DNA of 64,000 nt from DAOUJI01 sp965224415 (GTDB lineage Bacteria; Chloroflexota; Dehalococcoidia; Lucifugimonadales; JAGWBF01), in the NCBI GenBank assembly GCA_965224415.1, contig CBDCZB010000003.1:310001-374000 (forward strand), read 5' to 3'. The notes beneath the pieces were generated by a model. That model searched no databases, had not been told where the DNA came from, and was given only the letters and a program-made list of their open reading frames with translations. The translations under genes and the position numbers were made by a program. Below, one piece after another: positions 50,076-58,497 of this stretch. Within the stretch, counting starts at the first letter, position 1. Every line of letters starts with the position of its first letter.

Positions 50076-50096
50076 CCTTCCCCCTGAGGGGGAAGG
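50076..50096 (+). repeat. Small palindrome before the HAD gene
   Basis: CCTTCCCCC TGA GGGGGAAGG is a perfect 9-bp inverted repeat with a three-base loop. The sequence right after it (GGTTAGGATGGGGG) resembles the dispersed repeats at 12764-15160 and also provides the ribosome-binding site (AGGATGGGGGC) for the HAD gene ATG at 50110. Confidence 0.65.
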
Positions 50097-50109
50097 TTAG
50101 GATGGGGGC

Positions 50110-50829
50110 ATGAGCAGAATCACTACGGTAATCTTTGACATGTACGAGACCCTGGCAGAAAACAACCCTGACCTGTGGGTGGGAACTTTCGGAGACATAG
50201 TGAGGGACCAGGGGTTGGACGCAGACCCTGACGAGCTGTACAGGAACTGGAAGTCTCTGGAGGTGGGGTTCAGGAAAGTGAGAATCAACCTGGAGCGGCC
50301 TGAACTTACGCCTCCCTTCAAGTCTTACGAGACTGCCTGGATGGAGTGCTTCGCGCAGACCTTTCGGGACATGGAGCTTGGCGCTGCTGACCCAGCCGCC
50401 GCCGCCAGGAAGGCGGTCGTGGACATGGGTCTTAGGGAAGCTTACCCCGAAACGGATGCGGCCCTGTCTGAGATACAGGGCGGATGGAGAACGGCCATGC
50501 TGTCCAACGCCGATGACGATTACCTATTCCCCCTTATCGAGAGGATGGGCTGGAAGTTTGACGCCACACTTTCGTCCGAGGGGGCCAAGGCTTACAAGCC
50601 TCTGCCGGAGGCTTTCCACCGGATTCTGGAGATGCTGGGCGCAGGGCCGGAGGAGTGCATCTACGTAGGAGATACGCTCTTGGATGACGTTTTCGGTTCC
50701 AAGGGAGTCGGGATGCGCTCGGTCTGGATAAACCGGACGGGGGCCGTCCACGACCCCAATATGCCCGTGCCCGACTACGAGATAAGCAGCCTAGACCAGC
50801 TGTCCGGTCTGCTTAGGGCGGAGTCTTGA
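50110..50829 (+). CDS. HAD-superfamily hydrolase (haloacid-dehalogenase-like)
   Basis: This 239-residue HAD protein starts TVIFDMYETLAEN, with the nucleophile Asp10 but Tyr12 in place of the second Asp of phosphatases (DxDxT), as in 2-haloacid dehalogenases (DxYGT). Other motifs are intact: motif II/III in MLSNADDDYLFPLIERMG and SEGAKAYKPLPEAFHRILEMLGAGPEECIYVGDTLLDDVFGSKGVGM. So it may hydrolyse C-halogen bonds or act as a phosphatase; assays would be needed. The ribosome-binding site is inside a palindromic repeat. Confidence 0.82.
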   Translation: MSRITTVIFDMYETLAENNPDLWVGTFGDIVRDQGLDADPDELYRNWKSLEVGFRKVRINLERPELTPPFKSYETAWMECFAQTFRDMELGAADPAAAARKAVVDMGLREAYPETDAALSEIQGGWRTAMLSNADDDYLFPLIERMGWKFDATLSSEGAKAYKPLPEAFHRILEMLGAGPEECIYVGDTLLDDVFGSKGVGMRSVWINRTGAVHDPNMPVPDYEISSLDQLSGLLRAES

Positions 50830-50882
50830 ACCCCCGGCGACTTTCGGTGTTGGACTCTGTCGGGCTGTAGAAGGAGGCGACG

Positions 50883-51503
50883 TTGGAAATCAAGTTGAAC
50901 GAGCAGGGGTTGGTCCCCGCAATAGCACAGGATATAAACACCGGCCAGGTGCTGATGCTGGGATACATGAACCCCGGCTCCCTCAAGAGGACCGTCGAAG
51001 GTACGCAGGTGTGGTACTACAGCCGGAGCAGGGAAGACCTGTGGCACAAGGGAGAGGTGTCGGGAAACTACCTGAACCTGCGGGAAGCCTACGTTGACTG
51101 TGACGCCGACACCATTCTGCTCAAAGTGGAACCCGACGGACCGACGTGCCACACAGGGGAGGCCACCTGCTTCTTCACCCTCATGTCGGGAATGCCGGAG
51201 GAATTCACAGACACGGACGAAGGTTCAGGCATCTTGGAGGAACTCTTCGCCCTGGTCCAGGATCGGAAGCGGGAAATGCCCGAGGGCAGCTACACGACTT
51301 CACTGCTTCAGGGAGGCGTCGGTCGGATAGCCCAGAAGGTCATCGAGGAGGCGGGCGAGTGCGCATTGTCAGCCGCCCAGGGGGAGAAAGATGACCTGCC
51401 CAAAGAAGCGGCGGACCTGTTGTTCCATCTGCTGACACTGCTGGCGGCGTCGGACGTTACGCCCAGGCAGGTTTGGGCGGAGCTGAGGGCGCGGAGAAGT
51501 TAG
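50883..51503 (+). CDS. hisI: Bifunctional HisIE (PR-AMP cyclohydrolase / PR-ATP pyrophosphatase)
   Basis: This 206-residue protein fuses HisI and HisE. The N-terminal ~110 residues show the cyclohydrolase pattern: QVLMLGYMNPGSLKRTVEGTQVWYYSRSREDLWHKGEVSGNYLNL, DCDADTILLKVEPDGPTCHTGEATCFF (metal-binding Asp and Cys/His). The last ~90 residues carry the pyrophosphohydrolase (GRIAQKVIEEAGECALSAAQGEKDDLPKEAADLLFHLLTLLAASDV). AAGGAGG precedes a TTG start. It completes a second His gene site away from hisHAF. Confidence 0.95.
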   Translation: MEIKLNEQGLVPAIAQDINTGQVLMLGYMNPGSLKRTVEGTQVWYYSRSREDLWHKGEVSGNYLNLREAYVDCDADTILLKVEPDGPTCHTGEATCFFTLMSGMPEEFTDTDEGSGILEELFALVQDRKREMPEGSYTTSLLQGGVGRIAQKVIEEAGECALSAAQGEKDDLPKEAADLLFHLLTLLAASDVTPRQVWAELRARRS

Positions 51504-51506
51504 CCC

Positions 51507-52643
51507 TTAGCCGCCGAACTGGAATATCTTGCCTTCGGTGCGGATGGCCGGGGCTACCACCATCTCGGCCTTGTGCAAGTCCCGAATCGTGTAGGCTCCG
51601 CACATTCCCATCGCCACTCTCAAAGCGCCCACCAGGTTCTGGGTGCCGTCGGTCACGGAGGTCGGTCCAAACAGCAGGCTGCTCAAGGTCCCCTTGGTCC
51701 CCACCTTGATGCGGGTGCCCCTGGGCAGTTCGGGATGTGGGTTGGCCATGCCCCAGTTGTATCCTCTGCCGGGAGCTTCTTCCGCCTGTGCGAAGGGTGT
51801 GCCCAGCATTACGGCGTCGGCGCCGCTGGCGATGGACTTGCAGAGGTCGCCGCCTGTACGAATGCCGCCGTCGGTGATCACCGAGACGTAGCGGCCCGTC
51901 CGCTTGTAATACTCTTCCCGCGCTGAAGCGCACTCCAGGGTGGCCGAAATCTGGGGGACTCCTACGCCCACCACCTCCCGGGTCGTGCAGGCGGCTCCGG
52001 GCCCCACGCCGACCATGATGCCGTCAATCCCCGTCTCCATCAGTTCCAGGGCCACGTTGTAGGAGACGCAGTTGCCCACTAGCACGGGCACGTTGAGCTG
52101 CTGCCGCAGTTCGGAAAATATCAGGCCGCGGTAGCTGCGGGACATGTGGCGGGCGGTGGTGACGGTGGACTGCACCAACACCATGTCGGCGCCGGCCTCC
52201 ACGGCTATCGGGGACAGCCTCTTAGCGTTCTGAGGTGTTATGGACACACAGCAGACTGCACCGGTCTCTTTTATCTGGCGGACCGACTTGCTGATGAGTT
52301 CTTCTTTGATGGGTTCGAAGTATATTTGCTGGAGCAGCTCCGTGCACTCCTCCTGCCGGGCCGCCACGACTTCTTCCAAGGCGGAGTAGGGGTCTTCGTA
52401 GCGGCTGTATATGCCTTCCAGGTTCATGACCCCCAAGCCGCCGTTCTGGTGCATGAGTCCGGCGAACGACGGGGAAACAATGGCGTCCATAGCCGCCGCG
52501 ATGATGGGGATGCCGAACACCCTGTCGCCAACCGAGAAGTCAGTGGAAGCCAGGTCGGGGTTGATGGTCACTTCACCGGGGACGATGGCGACCTCATCGA
52601 AACCGTAGGCCCTGCGGAATTCCTTAAAAAGCGGCGCTCCCAT
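51507..52643 (-). CDS. GuaB3-family IMP dehydrogenase-related protein
   Basis: This ~378-residue protein matches the GuaB3 subfamily: RRAYGFDEVAIVPGEVTINPDLASTDFSVGDRVFGIPIIAAAMDAIVSPSFAGLMHQNGGLGVMNLEG, then GVGPGAACTTREVVGVGVPQISA, with the catalytic Cys loop, and GGIRTGGDLCKSIASGADAVMLGTPFAQAEEAPG. It lacks the CBS pair of true GuaB. Work on a cyanobacterial GuaB3 reported GMP-reductase activity, so the product here is uncertain. A GTG at 52655 is an alternative start. It is convergent with hisIE. Confidence 0.85.
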   Translation of the reverse strand: MGAPLFKEFRRAYGFDEVAIVPGEVTINPDLASTDFSVGDRVFGIPIIAAAMDAIVSPSFAGLMHQNGGLGVMNLEGIYSRYEDPYSALEEVVAARQEECTELLQQIYFEPIKEELISKSVRQIKETGAVCCVSITPQNAKRLSPIAVEAGADMVLVQSTVTTARHMSRSYRGLIFSELRQQLNVPVLVGNCVSYNVALELMETGIDGIMVGVGPGAACTTREVVGVGVPQISATLECASAREEYYKRTGRYVSVITDGGIRTGGDLCKSIASGADAVMLGTPFAQAEEAPGRGYNWGMANPHPELPRGTRIKVGTKGTLSSLLFGPTSVTDGTQNLVGALRVAMGMCGAYTIRDLHKAEMVVAPAIRTEGKIFQFGG

Positions 52644-52841
52644 CCTCTCAACCACCTCTCAATGCACCCCTGAGATGGCCTCTGCGGATGCCCTGTGGCC
52701 GTCTGTTTGTGGGCTGGCAAAGGGCTGAGCGCCATCGGCAGGCGGGACAGTTCGCAAGACTCTATCAGAGCCAGGCGCCAAAGTCAACATAACCTGTAGA
52801 GAGAGCTGCTTTCCTGGGCCAGCAATTTTTAGGAGCGTCGG

Positions 52842-53543
52842 TTAGCCCTGTCTCAGCTTCTCGGGTATCCAAGTGCGGAGGAGGTCTCGCAGCTCCTGGG
52901 CTGATTCCCGGAGGCCATGCTCTGTGTCGGGGTACAGCACCAGCTCTTTGGGTTCTCCCGACCAGGCATAGATTTGCTCAGCGCACCTGGGCGGCAGGCG
53001 CGTGTCGGCCAGTCCATGCACCACGAGAATGGGACGCGGAGCTATCTCCCCGGCGTTTTGTGCGCCGTAGGTCTGAGGCGACAGTGACACGACGGCGCTG
53101 GCGATCGGGTTTAAAGCCGCAGCCGCTATCACTACAGCCCCACCAAAGGAATGGCCGACCACCGCCGTCCGGGCACAGCCGATGCCTTTCAGGAAGGAGA
53201 GGCCCACCAGTGTGTCCAACACTGATTCAGGGAACACACTGGGCTGCCTGTAGTTGAGCCGCAGGGAGACGATGCCCTGGGCGGTCAGCTCTTCCGACAG
53301 GTCTCCGTAGACGTCGTAGGCGGGGCCGGTGTATCCGCCCCTGGCTCCGGCTACCCAAAGGACTCCGCCAGCGCTCTGGTCCTGGCCCCTGTGCAGAATT
53401 CCAGGCAGAGGGCCGCGGCTGGTGTGGATGACTATGCCCTCTCCAGCGTCTCCTTCATGGGGAGGACCGGAGTCCACCCTGAGAATGTCGGCACGGAGTT
53501 CACCGGGGTCTTGGCCAGGCGGTTGGTTGAAAGGTTGGGTCAA
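52842..53543 (-). CDS. Alpha/beta hydrolase (dienelactone-hydrolase-like)
   Basis: The frame holds an alpha/beta-hydrolase: IVIHTSRGPLPGILHRG, GGVLWVAGARGGYTGPAYDVYGDLSEEL, SLRLNYRQP, nucleophile elbow VGHSFGGAV, an acid in VVHGLADTRLPP and the His in TEHGLRES. The start is unclear. I placed it at TTG 53543 because the region before it overlaps the next gene and is not family-like; GTG 53477 is another choice, and the frame is open to 53699. Single gene. Confidence 0.75.
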   Translation of the reverse strand: MTQPFNQPPGQDPGELRADILRVDSGPPHEGDAGEGIVIHTSRGPLPGILHRGQDQSAGGVLWVAGARGGYTGPAYDVYGDLSEELTAQGIVSLRLNYRQPSVFPESVLDTLVGLSFLKGIGCARTAVVGHSFGGAVVIAAAALNPIASAVVSLSPQTYGAQNAGEIAPRPILVVHGLADTRLPPRCAEQIYAWSGEPKELVLYPDTEHGLRESAQELRDLLRTWIPEKLRQG

Positions 53544-53656
53544 GCACTCTGTCCCAGGTAAGGTTAAAGGGATGCTAGCGCCGGTGTTGCAGGGCGTCAA
53601 ACTTGGGTCGAGACGCAGGCTCCGAGATGGGTGTACAATTGAGGAAGGAGAGCAAG

Positions 53657-53995
53657 ATGGCTCCTCATATTTTGCCAGAACTAACCCCAGAAGAGGCATC
53701 CCGGACCTGCATGGAGGAATGCCACGGGATGTGTTGCAGGGGTCCGATTGTGTTGTTGCTGGAGTGGGACGAGGTGGACCGGTTCCTGGGCTCCGCCAGG
53801 GACCTCGGCGTCTCTCCGGTGGTCGTCCGGGACCTGTATGGCTCAGGATGGGTGCGTTTCACCGATCACCAGGGCGACCGCTGCCCGATGCTTGACCCCG
53901 ATACGTGGGCTTGCCGCATATACGACAGCCGGCCTAAAAGGTGCAGGGACTTTCCTGAAAGGAAGACTCCTGGGTGCGCCATATCCGGGGGCTGA
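53657..53995 (+). CDS. YkgJ-family cysteine-cluster protein
   Basis: This 112-residue protein carries the YkgJ/CxxCxxCC zinc- or iron-type cysteine cluster: CMEECHGMCCRGP near the N-terminus, then CPMLDPDTWACRIYDSRPKRCRDFPERKTPGC. These proteins are thought to bind Fe-S or Zn and act in rRNA or metal chemistry. Start chosen at ATG 53657, with AAGGAG six bases upstream. It diverges from the alpha/beta hydrolase. Confidence 0.85.
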   Translation: MAPHILPELTPEEASRTCMEECHGMCCRGPIVLLLEWDEVDRFLGSARDLGVSPVVVRDLYGSGWVRFTDHQGDRCPMLDPDTWACRIYDSRPKRCRDFPERKTPGCAISGG

Positions 53996-54017
53996 CCTAG
54001 GGCTTGTTTAACCCGCA

Positions 54018-54338
54018 TTACTCCACGGGCATTCCGTCGTCAATCCACCGCTCGATTTCCTGGACCTCCTCCTCTTTGAGAAAAGGTCCGCCCCGGGGCA
54101 TCTTGGGGATGGAGCCTATGCCCTTCCTGAGGAAAACCACCAGGAAGGTTTCCTTGCCGGGCACTCCCGGCTCGATGAGTTGGCGTCCGTAGGGTTTGTT
54201 GGCCGCCAGTTCCTCGGGTGTGTTCCACCAGTAGTCATGGATGCCGGGCGCCGGTTCTCCGTGCCTGGCAATCCAGTGCTCCATGATGCCGTCCAAAAGC
54301 TCCTTGACCCTGGGCCACGTCACTCTATCGTCGGCCAT
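54018..54338 (-). CDS. Small protein resembling a c-type-cytochrome domain without CxxCH
   Basis: This 106-residue protein ends RGGPFLKEEEVQEIERWIDDGMPVE, the pattern at the end of planctomycete-type cytochrome c domains (PPGGPPLS..EI..I..WIDxGA), but no CxxCH heme site exists. The first half (RVKELLDGIMEHWIARHGEPAPGIHDYWWNTPEELAAN) is not recognised. It may be a hemeless relative or a coincidental likeness. It lies next to the NHL/DUF1501/DUF1800 operon but behind the hairpin at 54369-54397. Confidence 0.6.
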   Translation of the reverse strand: MADDRVTWPRVKELLDGIMEHWIARHGEPAPGIHDYWWNTPEELAANKPYGRQLIEPGVPGKETFLVVFLRKGIGSIPKMPRGGPFLKEEEVQEIERWIDDGMPVE

Positions 54339-54368
54339 TCTGTTTCCTCACGACAAGCTCTTGAACGT

Positions 54369-54397
54369 GAAAGTCCCCCGACAGTCGGGGGACTTTC
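54369..54397 (-). terminator. Strong hairpin at the end of the NHL/DUF1501/DUF1800 operon
   Basis: GAAAGTCCCCCGA (54369-54381) and TCGGGGGACTTTC (54385-54397) form a perfect 13-bp stem with a three-base loop, between the NHL gene stop and the 106-aa gene. The T-rich edges of the stem (TTTC) substitute for a separate T-tract. It could work in both directions. Confidence 0.7.
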
Positions 54398-54427
54398 ATT
54401 GGCTTTACAGCATTGGGGACAGGGCGC

Positions 54428-55504
54428 CTAGTAGTCTTCTTTCTGGTAGACCTGTATCCGCGCCCGGTTGGTGTCCAGGATGTAGATGCGCCCGCCGTCG
54501 TCGATCAATATCGCCTTGGGCCGCCACAGTTTGCGCTCCATTACGAGGTCGCGCACCAGCTTGCGCATTTTCAGGTGGTCCGGATTGGCGTTGAGCTTCT
54601 CATGGCCCCACTTGGACAGACCGGCCTCGCCGGTCAGTGAGGTGATGTAGCGTCCGTCGGGCGAAAGGACTTCCACCCGGTCGTTGCGCCAGTCGCAAAC
54701 GTACACGTCGCCGTACTTGTCCACAGCCACTCCGGTGGGGCGGTCGAACTGTCCCGGGGGCATGGCCTGCTTGGGTTCGTCGCTGAAAACTCTGTCCACG
54801 CCTATCTGGACGCTGAGGACGTACTGTTGGCTGTCCGCTTCCGACATCTCGGAGTGGGGAGCGCCGAACTCGGCCAGGTACTCGCCGTCAGGCGAGAACT
54901 TCTGGACCCGGTCGTTGCGCCAGTCGCATACGTACACATCCCCGTTTTGGTCGATGGTCAGGCCCCAGGGCAGGTTGAACTGGCCCGGCCCGGTCCCTTG
55001 GGAGCCCCAGGCAGCCAGGAACTTGCCGTCCTTGGTGAACTTCTGCACCCTGTGGTTGGCGCTGTCCACCATGAGCATGTTTTCGTCCGCATCGAAGCGT
55101 ATGCCCGACGGCTTATTGAGTTGGCCTTCGTCCGAGCCGGGGACTCCCCACTTGTCCAGGAAGCCGCCGTCCTTGTCGAATATGGAGATGCGGTTCAGGG
55201 CCTCGTCGGCCAGGTACACGTTGTCGTCTTTGTCCAGGGCGATGGAGGTGGGCCAGACCATGTCGCCGTCCCCGTCCCCGAACTTGCTGAACTCGCCGAC
55301 GAAGTCCTCATCCGGCGTCACCATGGTGACCCGGACGCCGTCGGGGCGGTACTCCCAGCACCGGCTGGGCACGTATATGATTCCCTCCGAGGATATGGCC
55401 ATGTCCATGGGCTGCCTGAACCCGGAGCCCGAGAACTCGGCCCTGCCGATCGTGTGGTCATAGGTGAATACGCGGTCTGTTATTCCAAAGAAGAAGCTTG
55501 ACAT
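54428..55504 (-). CDS. NHL-repeat beta-propeller protein
   Basis: This 358-residue protein is an NHL-repeat propeller. Repeated units are visible at ~45-residue spacing: GDMVWPTSIALDKDDNVYLADEALNRISIFDKDGGFL, GQLNKPSGIRFDADENMLMVDSANHRVQKFTKDGKFL, GQFNLPWGLTIDQNGDVYVCDWRNDRVQKFSPDGEYL and GQFDRPTGVAVDKYGDVYVCDWRNDRVEVLSPDGRYI. Start at ATG 55504 (MSSFFFGITDRVF), with GGAGAG upstream. No signal peptide is seen. It follows DUF1501 in one operon and may bind a ligand or partner protein. Confidence 0.9.
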   Translation of the reverse strand: MSSFFFGITDRVFTYDHTIGRAEFSGSGFRQPMDMAISSEGIIYVPSRCWEYRPDGVRVTMVTPDEDFVGEFSKFGDGDGDMVWPTSIALDKDDNVYLADEALNRISIFDKDGGFLDKWGVPGSDEGQLNKPSGIRFDADENMLMVDSANHRVQKFTKDGKFLAAWGSQGTGPGQFNLPWGLTIDQNGDVYVCDWRNDRVQKFSPDGEYLAEFGAPHSEMSEADSQQYVLSVQIGVDRVFSDEPKQAMPPGQFDRPTGVAVDKYGDVYVCDWRNDRVEVLSPDGRYITSLTGEAGLSKWGHEKLNANPDHLKMRKLVRDLVMERKLWRPKAILIDDGGRIYILDTNRARIQVYQKEDY

Positions 55505-55602
55505 GCTAACTCTCCACTGTCGGGACCGTTTCCCGATGTACGCCATGATGGGTGGCAGGGGAGATGCGTCTTCCCTGCCACCGTTTGTTCCGCTTTTGTC
55601 GC

Positions 55603-56745
55603 TTAGAGGAAGTCGATTTGCTCAAAGCTGCCGTTGACGATGGGCTGAGGCTCCAACCCAAACCACTTGTCCAGGATGGTGGAGTACACGCTGCGGAAGT
55701 CCACAGTGTGCATCAGGTCGCCGCCGTCTTCCAGGTCGGCTTCCTTCAGGGAGGGGTACTCACCGTACAGCCCGCCCTTTACGTGGTCGCCGATGACGAA
55801 GCATACGCTGCCTGTGCCGTGGTCGGTCCCGCCTCCGTTGTCCTTGGCTCTGCGACCGAACTCGCTGAACAGGAGCAGGACGACTTCGTCACCCTGGTTG
55901 TGCTCCCGAAGGTCGTCGTAGAAGTCGGACACGGTCCGGGAGACCTCGCGCCACAGGCGGGCCTGGTTGCCGGCCTGGCTGGCGTGGGTGTCAAAGGAGT
56001 TGTATGGGGACGTGGTGTAGAGCACCCTGGTCCCAAGCTCGGCGAAGTGGACCTGCGCGATGCCGCGCATTCCCTGGGCGATGGGGAAGTGGCCGTATTC
56101 CACGGTGGACTCGTACCGTTCGGGGGCGATTTTCAGAATGTCGGCGCCCTTGAGGGCCGAACGGCCCGTTTCCCAGATGTAGTCCATCACGGGGCCGGAG
56201 CCGATGGCCGGGGAGTACATCCTGCTGAAGGTCTCGAGGGCCTGGGACCGCTGGTCCTGGCCGTCGATTCCCGTAAGCACGCCGTACGTTTCTATGTTGG
56301 AGACTGACGCCACGGGGACACCCGGGGCCACCAGGGCCCTGGGGAGTCCGCGCCCAAAGTTAACTCCGGTCAGGACGTTCTCACCGTTGGGGTCAATGTC
56401 ACGGATGGACCTTCCGAGCCAGCCTTCCTGGCCGATGATGTCCGGCTCACAGGTGTGCCAGATGTCCATGGAGCGGAAGTGGGAGCGGCTGGGGTGGGGG
56501 TATCCGACGCCCTGAATCACCGCCACGTTGCCCTCGTCGTACATGTCCTTGAGCTCGGTCATGCTGGGGTGGAAGCCCACCTCGTCGTTGATCTTGAGGA
56601 CCTGGTCTTCCTGCACCCCAAGAGTGCGCCGGTAGTCGTAGTAGTTCGAGTTGGTGTACGGCACAAGGGTGTTGAGCCCGTCGTTTCCACCGGACATGGA
56701 GAGGACTACCAAGACTCGTTCTCTGCCGTTGCCGTTTCCTGCCAT
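55603..56745 (-). CDS. DUF1501-family protein
   Basis: This 380-residue protein is a DUF1501 member: RVLVVLSMSGGNDGLNTLVPYTNSNYYDYRRTLG, GFHPSMTELKDMYDEGNVAVIQGVGYPHPSRSHFRSMDIWHT and VVLLLFSEFGRRAKDNGGGTDHGTGSVCFVIGDHVKGG, related to sulfatase/phosphatase-like proteins. DUF1501 proteins usually carry a Tat signal, but here the N-terminus (MAGNGNGRERV) has none. GAGGAGG precedes the ATG. It pairs with DUF1800, as in many Chloroflexota and Planctomycetota. Confidence 0.9.
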   Translation of the reverse strand: MAGNGNGRERVLVVLSMSGGNDGLNTLVPYTNSNYYDYRRTLGVQEDQVLKINDEVGFHPSMTELKDMYDEGNVAVIQGVGYPHPSRSHFRSMDIWHTCEPDIIGQEGWLGRSIRDIDPNGENVLTGVNFGRGLPRALVAPGVPVASVSNIETYGVLTGIDGQDQRSQALETFSRMYSPAIGSGPVMDYIWETGRSALKGADILKIAPERYESTVEYGHFPIAQGMRGIAQVHFAELGTRVLYTTSPYNSFDTHASQAGNQARLWREVSRTVSDFYDDLREHNQGDEVVLLLFSEFGRRAKDNGGGTDHGTGSVCFVIGDHVKGGLYGEYPSLKEADLEDGGDLMHTVDFRSVYSTILDKWFGLEPQPIVNGSFEQIDFL

Positions 56746-56765
56746 GATTCCTCCTCGTGGTTAAC

Positions 56766-58184
56766 CTATGCGTATTGGTATTCTGCGGTGGCTGAAATCA
56801 GCTGGAGCATCTCGACGACCCGGTCCCCGAACTTGCCGCGGGCCTCTTCGGAGTCCCTCTTCAGTTCTCCGCCGGCAGAGGAGTATTCGACCAGGGACTT
56901 GCGGGTGTCGCCCTGGACCTCGATGGGCCCCATCAGGTCAAGACAACCGTCCACGAAATCTTCGGCAGCCATGGGCGTCGTGCCGTCGCTGAGCCGGTCG
57001 ATGATCAACTGCACGCCAGGGGCTCTCTGGGATATCTGGTCTGCGACGAAGTTGATTCGTTCGACCAAGGTGCCGCTGTCTATCCATTCCCTTCCGGTGT
57101 GCCATCCCTCCACGGAGGGTGGGTTCATCAGGTCCTGCCCCATGTAGGTGCATTCCTGCATTATCTCGAACATGCCGCGCTTTATGTCTCCCTGGTGGTC
57201 CTTGGTCAGCCTGACCGTGCCTATGACCACCTCGGCGGGGCTCTTCACCTTCTGGAACAGGGCATCTTTGAAGAACTCCGAGTTGAACAGCGTCCTGTAT
57301 ACGGGCCGCAGCTCATAGTCGTTGTCGATTATAGCCTTTTCCAGGGTTTGGATGGCCTCGACGTCCCTGGGAGGCGTGTCCTTCCATGCGGGCACCTGGG
57401 GCTCGTCGGCCACGAAGAAGTTGTAGAGGTGGCGAGCTATGAACCTGACCGTTCCCGGCTGGCGGAGAATGATGTCGATCACGTCTTCGCCATTCCAGTG
57501 GCCGGTCTCTCCAAGGAGGGTCTTCTCGCTGTCGTCGTGGTCGGCGGGGTCGTATCGGAACTTCCAGAGGGCCCGCCCGTATGGGTAGGTGGGGTATGTG
57601 GGCTCGATGTTCCAGCCCGTGAAAGCCTTGGAAGCGGCCTTTACGTCGTCCTCGGTGTAGTTGAAGTCGCCGTCCATGCCCACGCCGAGGGAGAACAGCT
57701 CCAAAAGCTCACGGCCATAGTTCTCGTTGATGCTGCCCTTGTGGTTGTCGTTGTTGTCCAGGTAGTAGACCATCGTGGGGTGCTTGGACAACTCCACCAG
57801 CAGGGTGCGGAAGTTCCCGAAGGCGAACTGCCGGAAAAGGTCGATGTTGTAACTCATCATCCGGCCGTGGTCGATTTTGGCGAAGCCGGTGCACAGAATT
57901 CCGTGCCAGAACAGGACGACCTTCTCCTGGAAGGGACGCTGAGTGGTGCACATCCGGTAGGCCCAGCCTTGCTGGTTGGCCTCGATTCCGGCCAACTCGC
58001 CGTATTCGGGGATGTAGCGTTCCATAAGGTCGAACTCTACGTCGGGCTGCCCCTCGGGGTGAATCAGCTCTTCGACCGTAGCCTCATAGCCTTTGGCCAC
58101 GCGGGTTTCCAACTCGTCTCTGGTGGCTCCGAACCCGGCCCTACGCATGAGGTGGGCCATTAACGCAATGTCCTTATCAGGCAT
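56766..58184 (-). CDS. DUF1800-family protein
   Basis: This 472-residue protein is a DUF1800 member: HLMRRAGFGATRDELETRVAKGYEATVEELIHPEG, FQEKVVLFWHGILCTGFAKIDHGRMMSYNIDLFRQFAFGNFRTLLVELSKHPTMVYYLDNNDNHKGSINENYGRELLELFSLGVG and NYTEDDVKAASKAFTGWN. The family is of unknown function and normally found beside DUF1501. No signal peptide seen. AAAGGAGG precedes the ATG; a promoter lies at 58219-58247. Confidence 0.92.
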   Translation of the reverse strand: MPDKDIALMAHLMRRAGFGATRDELETRVAKGYEATVEELIHPEGQPDVEFDLMERYIPEYGELAGIEANQQGWAYRMCTTQRPFQEKVVLFWHGILCTGFAKIDHGRMMSYNIDLFRQFAFGNFRTLLVELSKHPTMVYYLDNNDNHKGSINENYGRELLELFSLGVGMDGDFNYTEDDVKAASKAFTGWNIEPTYPTYPYGRALWKFRYDPADHDDSEKTLLGETGHWNGEDVIDIILRQPGTVRFIARHLYNFFVADEPQVPAWKDTPPRDVEAIQTLEKAIIDNDYELRPVYRTLFNSEFFKDALFQKVKSPAEVVIGTVRLTKDHQGDIKRGMFEIMQECTYMGQDLMNPPSVEGWHTGREWIDSGTLVERINFVADQISQRAPGVQLIIDRLSDGTTPMAAEDFVDGCLDLMGPIEVQGDTRKSLVEYSSAGGELKRDSEEARGKFGDRVVEMLQLISATAEYQYA

Positions 58185-58497
58185 AGACGCCTCCTTTCGT
58201 CATAAACAATCGCCGTTAAGTATACAATCGCAGAGAAAGGGAGTAAAGCAGCGGGGAAACAGGGCTAAGCCGCCCCCAATCTCCTATGAGAGCGTTCCAT
58301 CGATTCTCTCATTAGAATCATTATAGGAAGTTTAGTTTCCGACGTCCCCTTTGTCAATGCAATATGAGGCCCGGTCCCACCCCATCGCCTTACGGTGGAG
58401 CCGCCTGTCCAGCCTTCTATCTTTCCGTTCGGCCCCGTATCGAGTACGGTGCAGGCTCTGATCTGGTCGAAGGCCCGCCCCTAGCTGCGCCCTTCGC
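58185..58497. other. Intergenic region between DUF1800 and cobQ
   Basis: The gap holds the DUF1800 promoter (58219-58247) and its ribosome-binding site. The remaining part, 3' of cobQ, shows no ORF or strong terminator. Confidence 0.6.
58219..58247 (-). promoter_or_regulatory. Sigma-70-type promoter for the DUF1800/DUF1501/NHL operon
   Basis: On the minus strand TTTACT (58247-58242) and TATACT (58224-58219) are separated by 17 bases. Predicted start is near 58212, about 28 bases before the ATG at 58184. Confidence 0.6.
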
